Shown: positions 1-12,103 of the stretch, piece after piece
How the letters are laid out: every line of letters starts with the position of its first letter
How positions within the stretch are numbered: the stretch's first letter is position 1
From: Phytophthora quininea
Taxonomy: Eukaryota; Oomycota; Peronosporomycetes; Peronosporales; Peronosporaceae
Direction of reading: 5' to 3'
Length of the DNA stretch: 64,000 nt
Assembly: GCA_011947345.1 (NCBI GenBank)
Contig: JAAVTG010000064.1
Location: 550,865 to 614,864 of the forward strand
Made by a program: the position numbers and the translations under genes
Notes under the pieces: generated by a model
Database searches by the model: none
What the model saw: the letters and a program-made list of their open reading frames with translations, nothing else
Told to the model about the DNA's origin: nothing

Positions 1-3000
1 GCGGTTCACTGCCGCCGCCGGACGGGTTGCTGGCGTCGTTCGAGCCGATATCGCTGTCTTTCCAGTTCGACCCGCTGCTGGACGATGCCGCCGCAGGTGT
101 CGAAGGGGCCGTGGTAGGAATTGCTGTCGATGTGACTGCCGTCGGCGGTTCACTGCCGCCGCCGGACGGGTTGCTGGCGTCGTTCGAGCCGATATCGCTG
201 TCTTTCCAGTTCGACCCGCTGCTGGACGATGCCGCCGCAGGTGTCGAAGGGGCCGTGGTAGGAGTTGCTGTCGATGTGACTGCCGTCGGCGGTTCACTGC
301 CGCCGCCGGACGGGTTGCTGGCGTCGTTCGAGCCGATATCGCTGTCTTTCCAGTTCGACCCGCTGCTGGACGATGCCGCCGCAGGTGTCGAAGGGGCCGT
401 GGTAGGAGTTGCTGTCGATGTGACTGCCGTCGGCGATTCACTGCCGCCGCCGGACGGGTTGCTGGCGTCGTTCGAGCCGATATCGCTGTCTTTCCAGTTC
501 GACCCGCTGCTGGACGATGCCGCCGCAGGTGTCGAAGGGGCCGTGGTAGGAGTTGCTGTCGATGTGACTGCCGTCGGCGGTTCACTGCCGCCGCCGGACG
601 GGTTGCTGGCGTCGTTCGAGCCGATATCGCTGTCTTTCCAGTTCGACCCGCTGCTGGACGATGCCGCCGCAGGTGTCGAGGGGCCGTGGTAGGAATTGCT
701 GTCGATGTGACTGCCGTCGGCGGTTCACTGCCGCCGCCGGACGGGTTGCTGGCGTCGTTCGAGCCGATATCGCTGTCTTTCCAGTTCGACCCGCTGCTGG
801 ACGATGCCGCCGCAGGTGTCGAGGGGCCGTGGTAGGAATTGCTGTCGATGTGACTGCCGTCGGCGGTTCACTGCCGCCGCCGGACGGGTTGCTGGCGTCG
901 TTCGAGCCGATATCGCTGTCTTTCCAGTTCGACCCGCTGCTGGACGATGCCGCCGCAGGTGTCGAAGGGGCCGTGGTAGGAGTTGCTGTCGATGTGACTG
1001 CCGTCGGCGGTTCACTGCCGCCGCCGGACGGGTTGCTGGCGTCGTTCGAGCCGATATCGCTGTCTTTCCAGTTCGACCCGCTGCTGGACGATGCCGCCGC
1101 AGGTGTCGAAGGGGCCGTGGTAGGAGTTGCTGTCGATGTGACTGCCGTCGGCGGTTCACTGCCGCCGCCGGACGGGTTGCTGGCGTCGTTCGAGCCGATA
1201 TCGCTGTCTTTCCAGTTCGACCCGCTGCTGGACGATGCCGCCGCAGGTGTCGAAGGGGCCGTGGTAGGAGTTGCTGTCGATGTGACTGCCGTCGGCGATT
1301 CACTGCCGCCGCCGGACGGGTTGCTGGCGTCGTTCGAGCCGATATCGCTGTCTTTCCAGTTCGACCCGCTGCTGGACGATGCCGCCGCAGGTGTCGAAGG
1401 GGCCGTGGTAGGAGTTGCTGTCGATGTGACTGCCGTCGGCGGTTCACTGCCGCCGCCGGACGGGTTGCTGGCGTCGTTCGAGCCGATATCGCTGTCTTTC
1501 CAGTTCGACCCGCTGCTGGACGATGCCGCCGCAGGTGTCGAGGGGGCCGTGGTAGGAATTGCTGTCGATGTGACTGCCGTCGGCGGTTCACTGCCGCCGC
1601 CGGACGGGTTGCTGGCGTCGTTCGAGCCGATATCGCTGTCTTTCCAGTTCGACCCGCTGCTGGACGATGCCGCCGCAGGTGTCGAGGGGCCGTGGTAGGA
1701 ATTGCTGTCGATGTGACTGCCGTCGGCGGTTCACTGCCGCCGCCGGACGGGTTGCTGGCGTCGTTCGAGCCGATATCGCTGTCTTTCCAGTTCGACCCGC
1801 TGCTGGACGATGCCGCCGCAGGTGTCGAAGGGGCCGTGGTAGGAATTGCTGTCGATGTGACTGCTGTCGGCGGTTCACTGCCGCCGCCGGACGGGTTGCT
1901 GGCGTCGTTCGAGCCGATATCGCTGTCTTTCCAGTTCGACCCGCTGCTGGACGATGCCGCCGCAGGTGTCGAAGGGGCCGTGGTAGGAGTTGCTGTCGAT
2001 GTGACTGCCGTCGGCGGTTCACTGCCGCCGCCGGACGGGTTGCTGGCGTCGTTCGAGCCGATATCGCTGTCTTTCCAGTTCGACCCGCTGCTGGACGATG
2101 CCGCCGCAGGTGTCGAAGGGGCCGTGGTAGGAGTTGCTGTCGATGTGACTGCCGTCGGCGGTTCACTGCCGCCGCCGGACGGGTTGCTGGCGTCGTTCGA
2201 GCCGATATCGCTGTCTTTCCAGTTCGACCCGCTGCTGGACGATGCCGCCGCAGGTGTCGAGGGGCCGTGGTAGGAATTGCTGTCGATGTGACTGCCGTCG
2301 GCGGTTCACTGCCGCCGCCGGACGGGTTGCTGGCGTCGTTCGAGCCGATATCGCTGTCTTTCCAGTTCGACCCGCTGCTGGACGATGCCGCCGCAGGTGT
2401 CGAAGGGGCCGTGGTAGGAATTGCTGTCGATGTGACTGCCGTCGGCGGTTCACTGCCGCCGCCGGACGGGTTGCTGGCGTCGTTCGAGCCGATATCGCTG
2501 TCTTTCCAGTTCGACCCGCTGCTGGACGATGCCGCCGCAGGTGTCGAAGGGGCCGTGGTAGGAATTGCTGTCGATGTGACTGCCGTCGGCGATTCACTGC
2601 CGCCGCCGGACGGGTTGCTGGCGTCGTTCGAGCCGATATCGCTGTCTTTCCAGTTCGACCCGCTGCTGGACGATGCCGCCGCAGGTGTCGAAGGGGCCGT
2701 GGTAGGAGTTGCTGTCGATGTGACTGCCGTCGGCGGTTCACTGCCGCCGCCGGACGGGTTGCTGGCGTCGTTCGAGCCGATATCGCTGTCTTTCCAGTTC
2801 GACCCGCTGCTGGACGATGCCGCCGCAGGTGTCGAAGGGGCCGTGGTAGGAGTTGCTGTCGATGTGACTGCCGTCGGCGGTTCACTGCCGCCGCCGGACG
2901 GGTTGCTGGCGTCGTTCGAGCCGATATCGCTGTCTTTCCAGTTCGACCCGCTGCTGGACGATGCCGCCGCAGGTGTCGAAGGGGCCGTGGTAGGAGTTGC

Positions 3001-6000
3001 TGTCGATGTGACTGCCGTCGGCGATTCACTGCCGCCGCCGGACGGGTTGCTGGCGTCGTTCGAGCCGATATCGCTGTCTTTCCAGTTCGACCCGCTGCTG
3101 GACGATGCCGCCGCAGGTGTCGAAGGGGCCGTGGTAGGAGTTGCTGTCGATGTGACTGCCGTCGGCGGTTCACTGCCGCCGCCGGACGGGTTGCTGGCGT
3201 CGTTCGAGCCGATATCGCTGTCTTTCCAGTTCGACCCGCTGCTGGACGATGCCGCCGCAGGTGTCGAAGGGGCCGTGGTAGGAGTTGCTGTCGATGTGAC
3301 TGCCGTCGGCGATTCACTGCCGCCGCCGGACGGGTTGCTGGCGTCGTTCGAGCCGATATCGCTGTCTTTCCAGTTCGACCCGCTGCTGGACGATGCCGCC
3401 GCAGGTGTCGAAGGGCCGTGGTAGGAGTTGCTGTCGATGTGACTGCCGTCGGCGGTTCACTGCCGCCGCCGGACGGGTTGCTGGCGTCGTTCGAGCCGAT
3501 ATCGCTGTCTTTCCAGTTCGACCCGCTGCTGGACGATGCCGCCGCAGGTGTCGAGGGGGCCGTGGTAGGAATTGCTGTCGATGTGACTGCCGTCGGCGGT
3601 TCACTGCCGCCGCCGGACGGGTTGCTGGCGTCGTTCGAGCCGATATCGCTGTCTTTCCAGTTCGACCCGCTGCTGGACGATGCCGCCGCAGGTGTCGAGG
3701 GGCCGTGGTAGGAATTGCTGTCGATGTGACTGCCGTCGGCGGTTCACTGCCGCCGCCGGACGGGTTGCTGGCGTCGTTCGAGCCGATATCGCTGTCTTTC
3801 CAGTTCGACCCGCTGCTGGACGATGCCGCCGCAGGTGTCGAAGGGGCCGTGGTAGGAGTTGCTGTCGATGTGACTGCCGTCGGCGGTTCACTGCCGCCGC
3901 CGGACGGGTTGCTGGCGTCGTTCGAGCCGATATCGCTGTCTTTCCAGTTCGACCCGCTGCTGGACGATGCCGCCGCAGGTGTCGAGGGGCCGTGGTAGGA
4001 ATTGCTGTCGATGTGACTGCCGTCGGCGATTCACTGCCGCCGCCGGACGGGTTGCTGGCGTCGTTCAAGCCGATATCGCTGTCTTTCCAGTTCGACCCGC
4101 TGCTGGACGATGCCGCCGCAGGTGTCGAAGGGGCCGTGGTAGGAGTTGCTGTCGATGTGACTGCCGTCGGCGGTTCACTGCCGCCGCCGGACGGGTTGCT
4201 GGCGTCGTTCGAGCCGATATCGCTGTCTTTCCAGTTCGACCCGCTGCTGGACGATGCCGCCGCAGGTGTCGAGGGGCCGTGGTAGGAATTGCTGTCGATG
4301 TGACTGCCGTCGGCGGTTCACTGCCGCCGCCGGACGGGTTGCTGGCGTCGTTCGAGCCGATATCGCTGTCTTTCCAGTTCGACCCGCTGCTGGACGATGC
4401 CGCCGCAGGTGTCGAAGGGGCCGTGGTAGGAATTGCTGTCGATGTGACTGCCGTCGGCGGTTCACTGCCGCCGCCGGACGGGTTGCTGGCGTCGTTCGAG
4501 CCGATATCGCTGTCTTTCCAGTTCGACCCGCTGCTGGACGATGCCGCCGCAGGTGTCGAAGGGGCCGTGGTAGGAATTGCTGTCGATGTGACTGCCGTCG
4601 GCGGTTCACTGCCGCCGCCGGACGGGTTGCTGGCGTCGTTCGAGCCGATATCGCTGTCTTTCCAGTTCGACCCGCTGCTGGACGATGCCGCCGCAGGTGT
4701 CGAAGGGGCCGTGGTAGGAGTTGCTGTCGATGTGACTGCCGTCGGCGATTCACTGCCGCCGCCGGACGGGTTGCTGGCGTCGTTCGAGCCGATATCGCTG
4801 TCTTTCCAGTTCGACCCGCTGCTGGACGATGCCGCCGCAGGTGTCGAAGGGGCCGTGGTAGGAATTGCTGTCGATGTGACTGCCGTCGGCGGTTCACTGC
4901 CGCCGCCGGACGGGTTGCTGGCGTCGTTCGAGCCGATATCGCTGTCTTTCCAGTTCGACCCGCTGCTGGACGATGCCGCCGCAGGTGTCGAAGGGGCCGT
5001 GGTAGGAGTTGCTGTCGATGTGACTGCCGTCGGCGATTCACTGCCGCCGCCGGACGGGTTGCTGGCGTCGTTCGAGCCGATATCGCTGTCTTTCCAGTTC
5101 GACCCGCTGCTGGACGATGCCGCCGCAGGTGTCGAAGGGGCCGTGGTAGGAGTTGCTGTCGATGTGACTGCCGTCGGCGGTTCACTGCCGCCGCCGGACG
5201 GGTTGCTGGCGTCGTTCGAGCCGATATCGCTGTCTTTCCAGTTCGACCCGCTGCTGGACGATGCCGCCGCAGGTGTCGAAGGGGCCGTGGTAGGAATTGC
5301 TGTCGATGTGACTGCCGTCGGCGATTCACTGCCGCCGCCGGACGGGTTGCTGGCGTCGTTCGAGCCGATATCGCTGTCTTTCCAGTTCGACCCGCTGCTG
5401 GACGATGCCGCCGCAGGTGTCGAAGGGGCCGTGGTAGGAGTTGCTGTCGATGTGACTGCCGTCGGCGGTTCACTGCCGCCGCCGGACGGGTTGCTGGCGT
5501 CGTTCGAGCCGATATCGCTGTCTTTCCAGTTCGACCCGCTGCTGGACGATGCCGCCGCAGGTGTCGAAGGGGCCGTGGTAGGAGTTGCTGTCGATGTGAC
5601 TGCCGTCGGCGGTTCACTGCCGCCGCCGGACGGGTTGCTGGCGTCGTTCGAGCCGATATCGCTGTCTTTCCAGTTCGACCCGCTGCTGGACGATGCCGCC
5701 GCAGGTGTCGAAGGGGCCGTGGTAGGAGTTGCTGTCGATGTGACTGCCGTCGGCGATTCACTGCCGCCGCCGGACGGGTTGCTGGCGTCGTTCGAGCCGA
5801 TATCGCTGTCTTTCCAGTTCGACCCGCTGCTGGACGATGCCGCCGCAGGTGTCGAAGGGGCCGTGGTAGGAATTGCTGTCGATGTGACTGCCGTCGGCGG
5901 TTCACTGCCGCCGCCGGACGGGTTGCTGGCGTCGTTCGAGCCGATATCGCTGTCTTTCCAGTTCGACCCGCTGCTGGACGATGCCGCCGCAGGTGTCGAA

Positions 6001-8484
6001 GGGGCCGTGGTAGGAGTTGCTGTCGATGTGACTGCCGTCGGCGATTCACTGCCGCCGCCGGACGGGTTGCTGGCGTCGTTCGAGCCGATATCGCTGTCTT
6101 TCCAGTTCGACCCGCTGCTGGACGATGCCGCCGCAGGTGTCGAAGGGGCCGTGGTAGGAGTTGCTGTCGATGTGACTGCCGTCGGCGGTTCACTGCCGCC
6201 GCCGGACGGGTTGCTGGCGTCGTTCGAGCCGATATCGCTGTCTTTCCAGTTCGACCCGCTGCTGGACGATGCCGCCGCAGGTGTCGAAGGGGCCGTGGTA
6301 GGAGTTGCTGTCGATGTGACTGCCGTCGGCGATTCACTGCCGCCGCCGGACGGGTTGCTGGCGTCGTTCGAGCCGATATCGCTGTCTTTCCAGTTCGACC
6401 CGCTGCTGGACGATGCCGCCGCAGGTGTCGAAGGGGCCGTGGTAGGAGTTGCTGTCGATGTGACTGCCGTCGGCGGTTCACTGCCGCCGCCGGACGGGTT
6501 GCTGGCGTCGTTCGAGCCGATATCGCTGTCTTTCCAGTTCGACCCGCTGCTGGACGATGCCGCCGCAGGTGTCGAAGGGGCCGTGGTAGGAGTTGCTGTC
6601 GATGTGACTGCCGTCGGCGATTCACTGCCGCCGCCGGACGGGTTGCTGGCGTCGTTCGAGCCGATATCGCTGTCTTTCCAGTTCGACCCGCTGCTGGACG
6701 ATGCCGCCGCAGGTGTCGAAGGGGCCGTGGTAGGAGTTGCTGTCGATGTGACTGCCGTCGGCGGTTCACTGCCGCCGCCGGACGGGTTGCTGGCGTCGTT
6801 CGAGCCGATATCGCTGTCTTTCCAGTTCGACCCGCTGCTGGACGATGCCGCCGCAGGTGTCGAAGGGGCCGTGGTAGGAATTGCTGTCGATGTGACTGCC
6901 GTCGGCGATTCACTGCCGCCGCCGGACGGGTTGCTGGCGTCGTTCGAGCCGATATCGCTGTCTTTCCAGTTCGACCCGCTGCTGGACGATGCCGCCGCAG
7001 GTGTCGAAGGGGCCGTGGTAGGAGTTGCTGTCGATGTGACTGCCGTCGGCGGTTCACTGCCGCCGCCGGACGGGTTGCTGGCGTCGTTCGAGCCGATATC
7101 GCTGTCTTTCCAGTTCGACCCGCTGCTGGACGATGCCGCCGCAGGTGTCGAAGGGGCCGTGGTAGGAGTTGCTGTCGATGTGACTGCCGTCGGCGATTCA
7201 CTGCCGCCGCCGGACGGGTTGCTGGCGTCGTTCGAGCCGATATCGCTGTCTTTCCAGTTCGACCCGCTGCTGGACGATGCCGCCGCAGGTGTCGAAGGGG
7301 CCGTGGTAGGAATTGCTGTCGATGTGACTGCCGTCGGCGATTCACTGCCGCCGCCGGACGGGTTGCTGGCGTCGTTCGAGCCGATATCGCTGTCTTTCCA
7401 GTTCGACCCGCTGCTGGACGATGCCGCCGCAGGTGTCGAAGGGGCCGTGGTAGGAGTTGCTGTCGATGTGACTGCCGTCGGCGGTTCACTGCCGCCGCCG
7501 GACGGGTTGCTGGCGTCGTTCGAGCCGATATCGCTGTCTTTCCAGTTCGACCCGCTGCTGGACGATGCCGCCGCAGGTGTCGAAGGGGCCGTGGTAGGAG
7601 TTGCTGTCGATGTGACTGCCGTCGGCGATTCACTGCCGCCGCCGGACGGGTTGCTGGCGTCGTTCGAGCCGATATCGCTGTCTTTCCAGTTCGACCCGCT
7701 GCTGGACGATGCCGCCGCAGGTGTCGAAGGGGCCGTGGTAGGAGTTGCTGTCGATGTGACTGCCGTCGGCGGTTCACTGCCGCCGCCGGACGGGTTGCTG
7801 GCGTCGTTCGAGCCGATATCGCTGTCTTTCCAGTTCGACCCGCTGCTGGACGATGCCGCCGCAGGTGTCGAAGGGGCCGTGGTAGGAGTTGCTGTCGATG
7901 TGACTGCCGTCGGCGATTCACTGCCGCCGCCGGACGGGTTGCTGGCGTCGTTCGAGCCGATATCGCTGTCTTTCCAGTTCGACCCGCTGCTGGACGATGC
8001 CGCCGCAGGTGTCGAAGGGGCCGTGGTAGGAGTTGCTGTCGATGTGACTGCCGTCGGCGATTCACTGCCGCCGCCGGACGGGTTGCTGGCGTCGTTCGAG
8101 CCGATATCGCTGTCTTTCCAGTTCGACCCGCTGCTGGACGATGCCGCCGCAGGTGTCGAAGGGGCCGTGGTAGGAGTTGCTGTCGATGTGACTGCCGTCG
8201 GCGATTCACTGCCGCCGCCGGACGGGTTGCTGGCGTCGTTCGAGCCGATATCGCTGTCTTTCCAGTTCGACCCGCTGCTGGACGATGCCGCCGCAGGTGT
8301 CGAAGGGGCCGTGGTAGGAGTTGCTGTCGATGTGACTGCCGTCGGCGGTTCACTGCCGCCGCCGGACGGGTTGCTGGCGTCGTTCGAGCCGATATCGCTG
8401 TCTTTCCAGTTCGACCCGCTGCTGGACGATGCCGCCGCAGGTGTCGAAGGGGCCGTGGTAGGAGTTGCTGTCGATGTGACTGTT
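1..8484. repeat. 144-bp coding minisatellite, about 59 copies
   Basis: Perfect or near-perfect 144-bp units run from the window edge to about 8484. Most variation is at a few fixed positions: GGA-ATT versus GGA-GTT, and GGC-GGT versus GGC-GAT, which change Ala-Ile-Pro to Ala-Thr-Pro and Glu-Pro-Pro to Glu-Ser-Pro on the coding (minus) strand. A G run near each unit junction varies by one base and shifts the frame in units near 676, 820, 1683, 2259, 3410, 3697, 3984 and 4270. Units distal to 4270 are affected and those proximal are not. Such homogeneity indicates recent amplification or continuing gene conversion. Confidence 0.97.
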
Positions 8485-8780
8485 GTTGGTAACTCGTTTA
8501 CGTCGCTACCGGATGAGGAGGTGCTGTAGGATGGAGCGATGACGTCGTCGGGCCAGGAGGTAGCGCTGGAATCGGATAGATCACTTGGTACGGCATTTGC
8601 AGTATCTTGAGTACGTGCAGCACCTCGTAGAATTCGATGAGGTTGAAAGTATGGGCCTCCTCGAGACGTGGGAATTTCGTAGGTGTCGTCGCCTACCAAA
8701 CTAATGGTATGCTTGTTGAGTTGCTCTGCAGACGCAAGAGCGACCAAAATCGCGATGGAAGCCACCATGGATCTCGCCAT
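1..8780 (-). CDS. Secreted giant repeat protein, 48-residue Ser/Asn/Gly/Pro units, partial at window edge
   Basis: The start codon is at 8780. The first about 19 residues form a signal peptide (hydrophobic core A-I-L-V-A-L-A, then A-S-A-E-Q). An R-I-L-R-G-A motif at residues 49-54 resembles the RxLR host-targeting motif of oomycete effectors, but no EER follows. A T-S-W-P-D-D box lies at 74-79. From about residue 95 a 48-residue unit repeats to the window edge; it contains N-W-K-D-S-D-I-G and P-S-G-G-G-S-E. The frame is open from 8780 to about 4270. Beyond that, single-base losses in a G run shift the frame at about eight units. The 3' end is outside the window; by analogy with the next two genes it may end in a PAN/Apple domain (inference). 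The likely role is an extracellular surface, cyst-coat or effector-like protein. The R-x-L-R match could be chance. Confidence 0.75.
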
Positions 8781-9133
8781 GGAAAACGAGTCGACCTAGT
8801 TCACAGCGAACCTTGGTCCCTGCAAAACGAAAAGTGTGCCAGCGGAACTCGTCCTAGGCTTGGATTTTCGCGTCGGCTGGCGTATGATAAAGACTACGAA
8901 CGTGAGATTTTCGGACAGGCCTGTGATCGAAACAGTTTTTGGATACCCCAAAGTTTTGCCTGTCCGAAAGACCGTCCTTGTCAGTTTTCCTTCGTCAGAT
9001 TTGCCGTCTTCGTCAGAATCGGAGGCCAAGTGAATTATTTCCAGCGATCACCCTTTTCAAATCAGCACTCTCTTTCTGCGGCAACGCACAAGTGCAGCAC
9101 CCTGTTTAAGTTTGCAACCGCATCCGGTAAACG

Positions 9134-9206
9134 ATATATGCCAAGAAGGAGCTTGCATGAAAAAAATATATGATTGGTATATGCCAAGAAGGAGCTTGCA
9201 TGAAAA
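9134..9206. repeat. Tandem duplication of about 29 bp in the spacer 8781-9278
   Basis: A segment beginning ATATGCCAAGAAGGAGC is present twice about 43 bp apart (near 9135 and 9178) in the spacer between the start of the first repeat gene and the stop of the second. The rest of the 8781-9278 spacer holds no gene I can support. It should contain the promoter of the first gene and the 3' UTR of the second. Confidence 0.7.
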
Positions 9207-9278
9207 ATATAAATGGTACGAAAACTAACGCGAGGTGATTCAAAGGACTGCAGCTAGCAATCTGTGCAAGCTCATCCA

Positions 9279-12103
9279 TCAGTCGAAGTGTCCGCTCCAG
9301 TACATGTTGGGTGTCTTCATCTTGGGACTCTTCGAACCGGCAAGGAAGCACGTCTTGTTCAGCGAGCTGTAGCTAAAAGCGTTGCACTGCCTCGCTTTCC
9401 AGCAAACCTCACAGCATTCCTCGAAGTTCCTCGGGGTTTTGATGCTGAGGTGATAACGAGACCACTTCCTGCCGAATTCTTTGTGGACGCTGTCACCACC
9501 GCATGGGCTCTTAGACGGGCGATTTGTTGGCTTAGATGGTTCTTTGGTCGGGTCACCCGGCGCAACAGTACCTGGTCCCAGTGTTGGAGCGGCCGTGGTC
9601 GATTGAGGCGCTGCCGTCGTGGACTGCGGGGCAGCCGTGGTCGATTGAGGTGCAGCCGTGGTCGATTGAGGTGCAGACGTGGTGGACTGCGGGGCAGCCG
9701 TGGTCGACTGAGGCGCTGCCGTCGTGGACTCTGGAGCGGCCGTCGTGGACTGCGGGGCAGCCGTGGTGGACTCTGGGGCAGCCGTGGTCGATTGAGGCGT
9801 GGCCGTGGTCGATTGAGGCACAGCCGTCGTGGACTCTGGCGCGGCCGTGGTCGATTGAGGCGCTGCCGTCGTGGACTCTGGCGCGGCCGTGGTCGATTGA
9901 GGCGCAGCCGTGGTGGACTCTGGGGTAGCCGTCGTGGACTCTGGCGCGGCCGTGGTCGATTGAGGCGCTGCCGTGGTGGACTCTGGAGCGGCCGTGGTCG
10001 ATTGAGGCGCTGCCGTGGTGGACTCTGGAGCGGCCGTCGTGGACTCTGGCGCAGCCGTGGTCGATTGAGGCGCTGCCGTGGTGGACTCTGGCGCGGCCGT
10101 CGTGGACTCTGGCGCGGCCGTGGTCGATTGAGGCGCTGCCGTCGTGGACTCTGGAGCGGCCGTCGTGGACTCTGGCGCGGCCGTGGTCGATTGAGGCGCT
10201 GCCGTCGTGGACTCTGGCGCGGCCGTGGTCGATTGAGGCGCTGCCGTCGTGGACTCTGGAGCGGCCGTCGTGGACTCTGGCGCAGCCGTGGTCGATTGAG
10301 GCGCTGCCGTCGTGGACTCTGGGGTAGCCGTCGTGGACTGCGGGGCAGCCGTTGTGGACTCTGGAGCGGCCGTGGTCGATTGAGGCGCTGCCGTGGTCGA
10401 TTGAGGCGCAGCCGTGGTGGACTCTGGCGCGGCCGTCGTGGACTCTGGCGCGGCCGTGGTCGATTGAGGCGCTGCCGTCGTGGACTCTGGAGCGGCCGTG
10501 GTCGATTGAGGCGCTGCCGTCGTGGACTCTGGAGCGGCCGTGGTCGATTGAGGCGCTGCCGTGGTGGACTCTGGAGCGGCCGTCGTGGACTCTGGCGCGG
10601 CCGTGGTCGATTGAGGCGCTGCCGTGGTGGACTCTGGCGCGGCCGTCGTGGACTCTGGCGCGGCCGTGGTCGATTGAGGCGCTGCCGTCGTGGACTCTGG
10701 AGCGGCCGTCGTGGACTCTGGCGCGGCCGTGGTCGATTGAGGCGCTGCCGTCGTGGACTCTGGAGCGGCCGTGGTCGATTGAGGCGCAGCCGTCGTGGAC
10801 TCTGGAGCAGCCGTCGTGGACTCTGGAGCGGCCGTGGTCGATTGAGGCGCAGCCGTGGTGGACTCTGGAGCGGCCGTCGTGGACTCTGGCGCGGCCGTGG
10901 TCGATTGAGGCGCAGCCGTCGTGGACTCTGGAGCGGCCGTCGTGGACTCTGGCGCGGCCGTGGTCGATTGAGGCGCAGCCGTGGTGGACTCTGGAGCGGC
11001 CGTGGTCGATTGAGGCGCAGCCGTGGTGGACTCTGGAGCGGCCGTCGTGGACTCTGGCGCGGCCGTGGTCGATTGAGGCGCTGCCGTCGTGGACTCTGGC
11101 GCGGCCGTCGTGGACTCTGGCGCGGCCGTGGTCGATTGAGGCGCTGCCGTCGTGGACTCTGGAGCGGCCGTGGTCGATTGAGGCGCTGCCGTCGTGGACT
11201 CTGGAGCGGCCGTGGTCGATTGAGGCGCTGCCGTGGTGGACTCTGGAGCGGCCGTCGTGGACTCTGGCGCGGCCGTGGTCGATTGAGGCGCTGCCGTGGT
11301 GGACTCTGGCGCGGCCGTCGTGGACTCTGGCGCGGCCGTGGTCGATTGAGGCGCTGCCGTCGTGGACTCTGGAGCGGCCGTCGTGGACTCTGGCGCGGCC
11401 GTGGTCGATTGAGGCGCTGCCGTCGTGGACTCTGGCGCGGCCGTGGTCGATTGAGGCGCTGCCGTGGTCGATTGAGGCGCTGCCGTCGTGGACTCTGGCG
11501 CGGCCGTGGTCGATTGAGGCGCTGCCGTGGTCGATTGAGGCGCTGCCGTGGTGGACTGCGGGGCAGCCGTGGTCGATTGAGGCGCTGCCGTCGTGGACTC
11601 TGGAGCGGCCGTGGTCGATTGAGGCGCAGCCGTCGTGGACTCTGGGGTAGCCGTCGTGGACTGCGGGGCAGCCGTCGTGGACTCTGGAGCGGCCGTGGTC
11701 GATTGAGGTGCTGCCGTCGGAGCTTGTGTTGTTGGAGGTTTCGTGGGAGGTTTAGTTACATGTGGCTTTTGGGTTTGGGAAACTTGCAAGCCCATTTGTG
11801 CGAATCGAGTTTGACGCAGTGGGCATCAGCTGGAGCCACGCATTTCTTCTTGTACCGATTGTACGAACTGCAACCGGGGTGGCATTCAGCTGTAGCGGTG
11901 TCACCTCGGCGCGGACAAACAGTACCCTTGACATATTTATCGTAGCCAGAGCACGCTTTCCCATGAGTTGCAGGTACCGAATACGTTGCATCGTCGTGGA
12001 CCTTGATGGTTTGCATGCCCGACGATGCAGTTTGTTCAGCCGATGCCATGGCCGCCAGGATTGCAATGGCGGCGACCATCATGGACTTGAGCGTTCTCAC
12101 CAT
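9279..12103 (-). CDS. Secreted mucin-like octapeptide-repeat protein with PAN/Apple domain (one frameshift)
   Basis: The start is the Met at 12103, followed by a signal peptide (A-A-I-A-I-L-A-A-M-A-S-A). A Cys-rich N-domain follows, with conserved spacing (A-C-S-G, V-C-P-R-R-G-D, C-V-A-P-A-D-A-H-C). Then comes a Thr/Pro linker and about 88 tandem octapeptides T-T-A-A-P-(E/Q)-S-T. The C-terminus (about 9279-9480) is a PAN/Apple module with E-C-C-E-V-C-W, C-N-A-F-S-Y and a final C-F-L-A-G-S. The octapeptide block resembles the CAR/mucin proteins of Phytophthora cysts, which are O-glycosylated adhesive coat proteins (family knowledge). The two halves lie in different frames. The shift is at a short A run near 11766; the candidate GT-AG segment there is only about 37 nt and in the wrong phase, so I favour a one-base error or a mutation over an intron. 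Confidence 0.8.
9585..11725. repeat. 24-bp coding minisatellite, about 88 copies
   Basis: This array encodes the T-T-A-A-P-(E/Q)-S-T octapeptide on the minus strand. Units alternate in higher-order pairs and triplets (GCGCC versus CTCCA variants, Glu versus Gln), which suggests expansion by unequal exchange of multi-unit blocks. The plus strand is also open but reads as an Arg/Gly/Trp-rich shadow. Confidence 0.95.

Noticed and set aside
1..8484. CRISPR array
   Set aside because: Units are contiguous with no unique spacers, they encode protein, and the context is eukaryotic.
27..8529. Long plus-strand open frames (up to 1,520 codons) and alternative minus frames across the 144-bp array
   Set aside because: They are shadows of a 144-bp unit that is open in several frames. 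Only the minus frame from 8780 has a signal peptide and plausible composition.
9264..11945. Plus-strand Arg/Gly/Leu/Trp-rich frame across the octapeptide array
   Set aside because: Antisense shadow of the mucin-like repeat; the minus frame has a PAN domain at one end and a signal peptide nearby.
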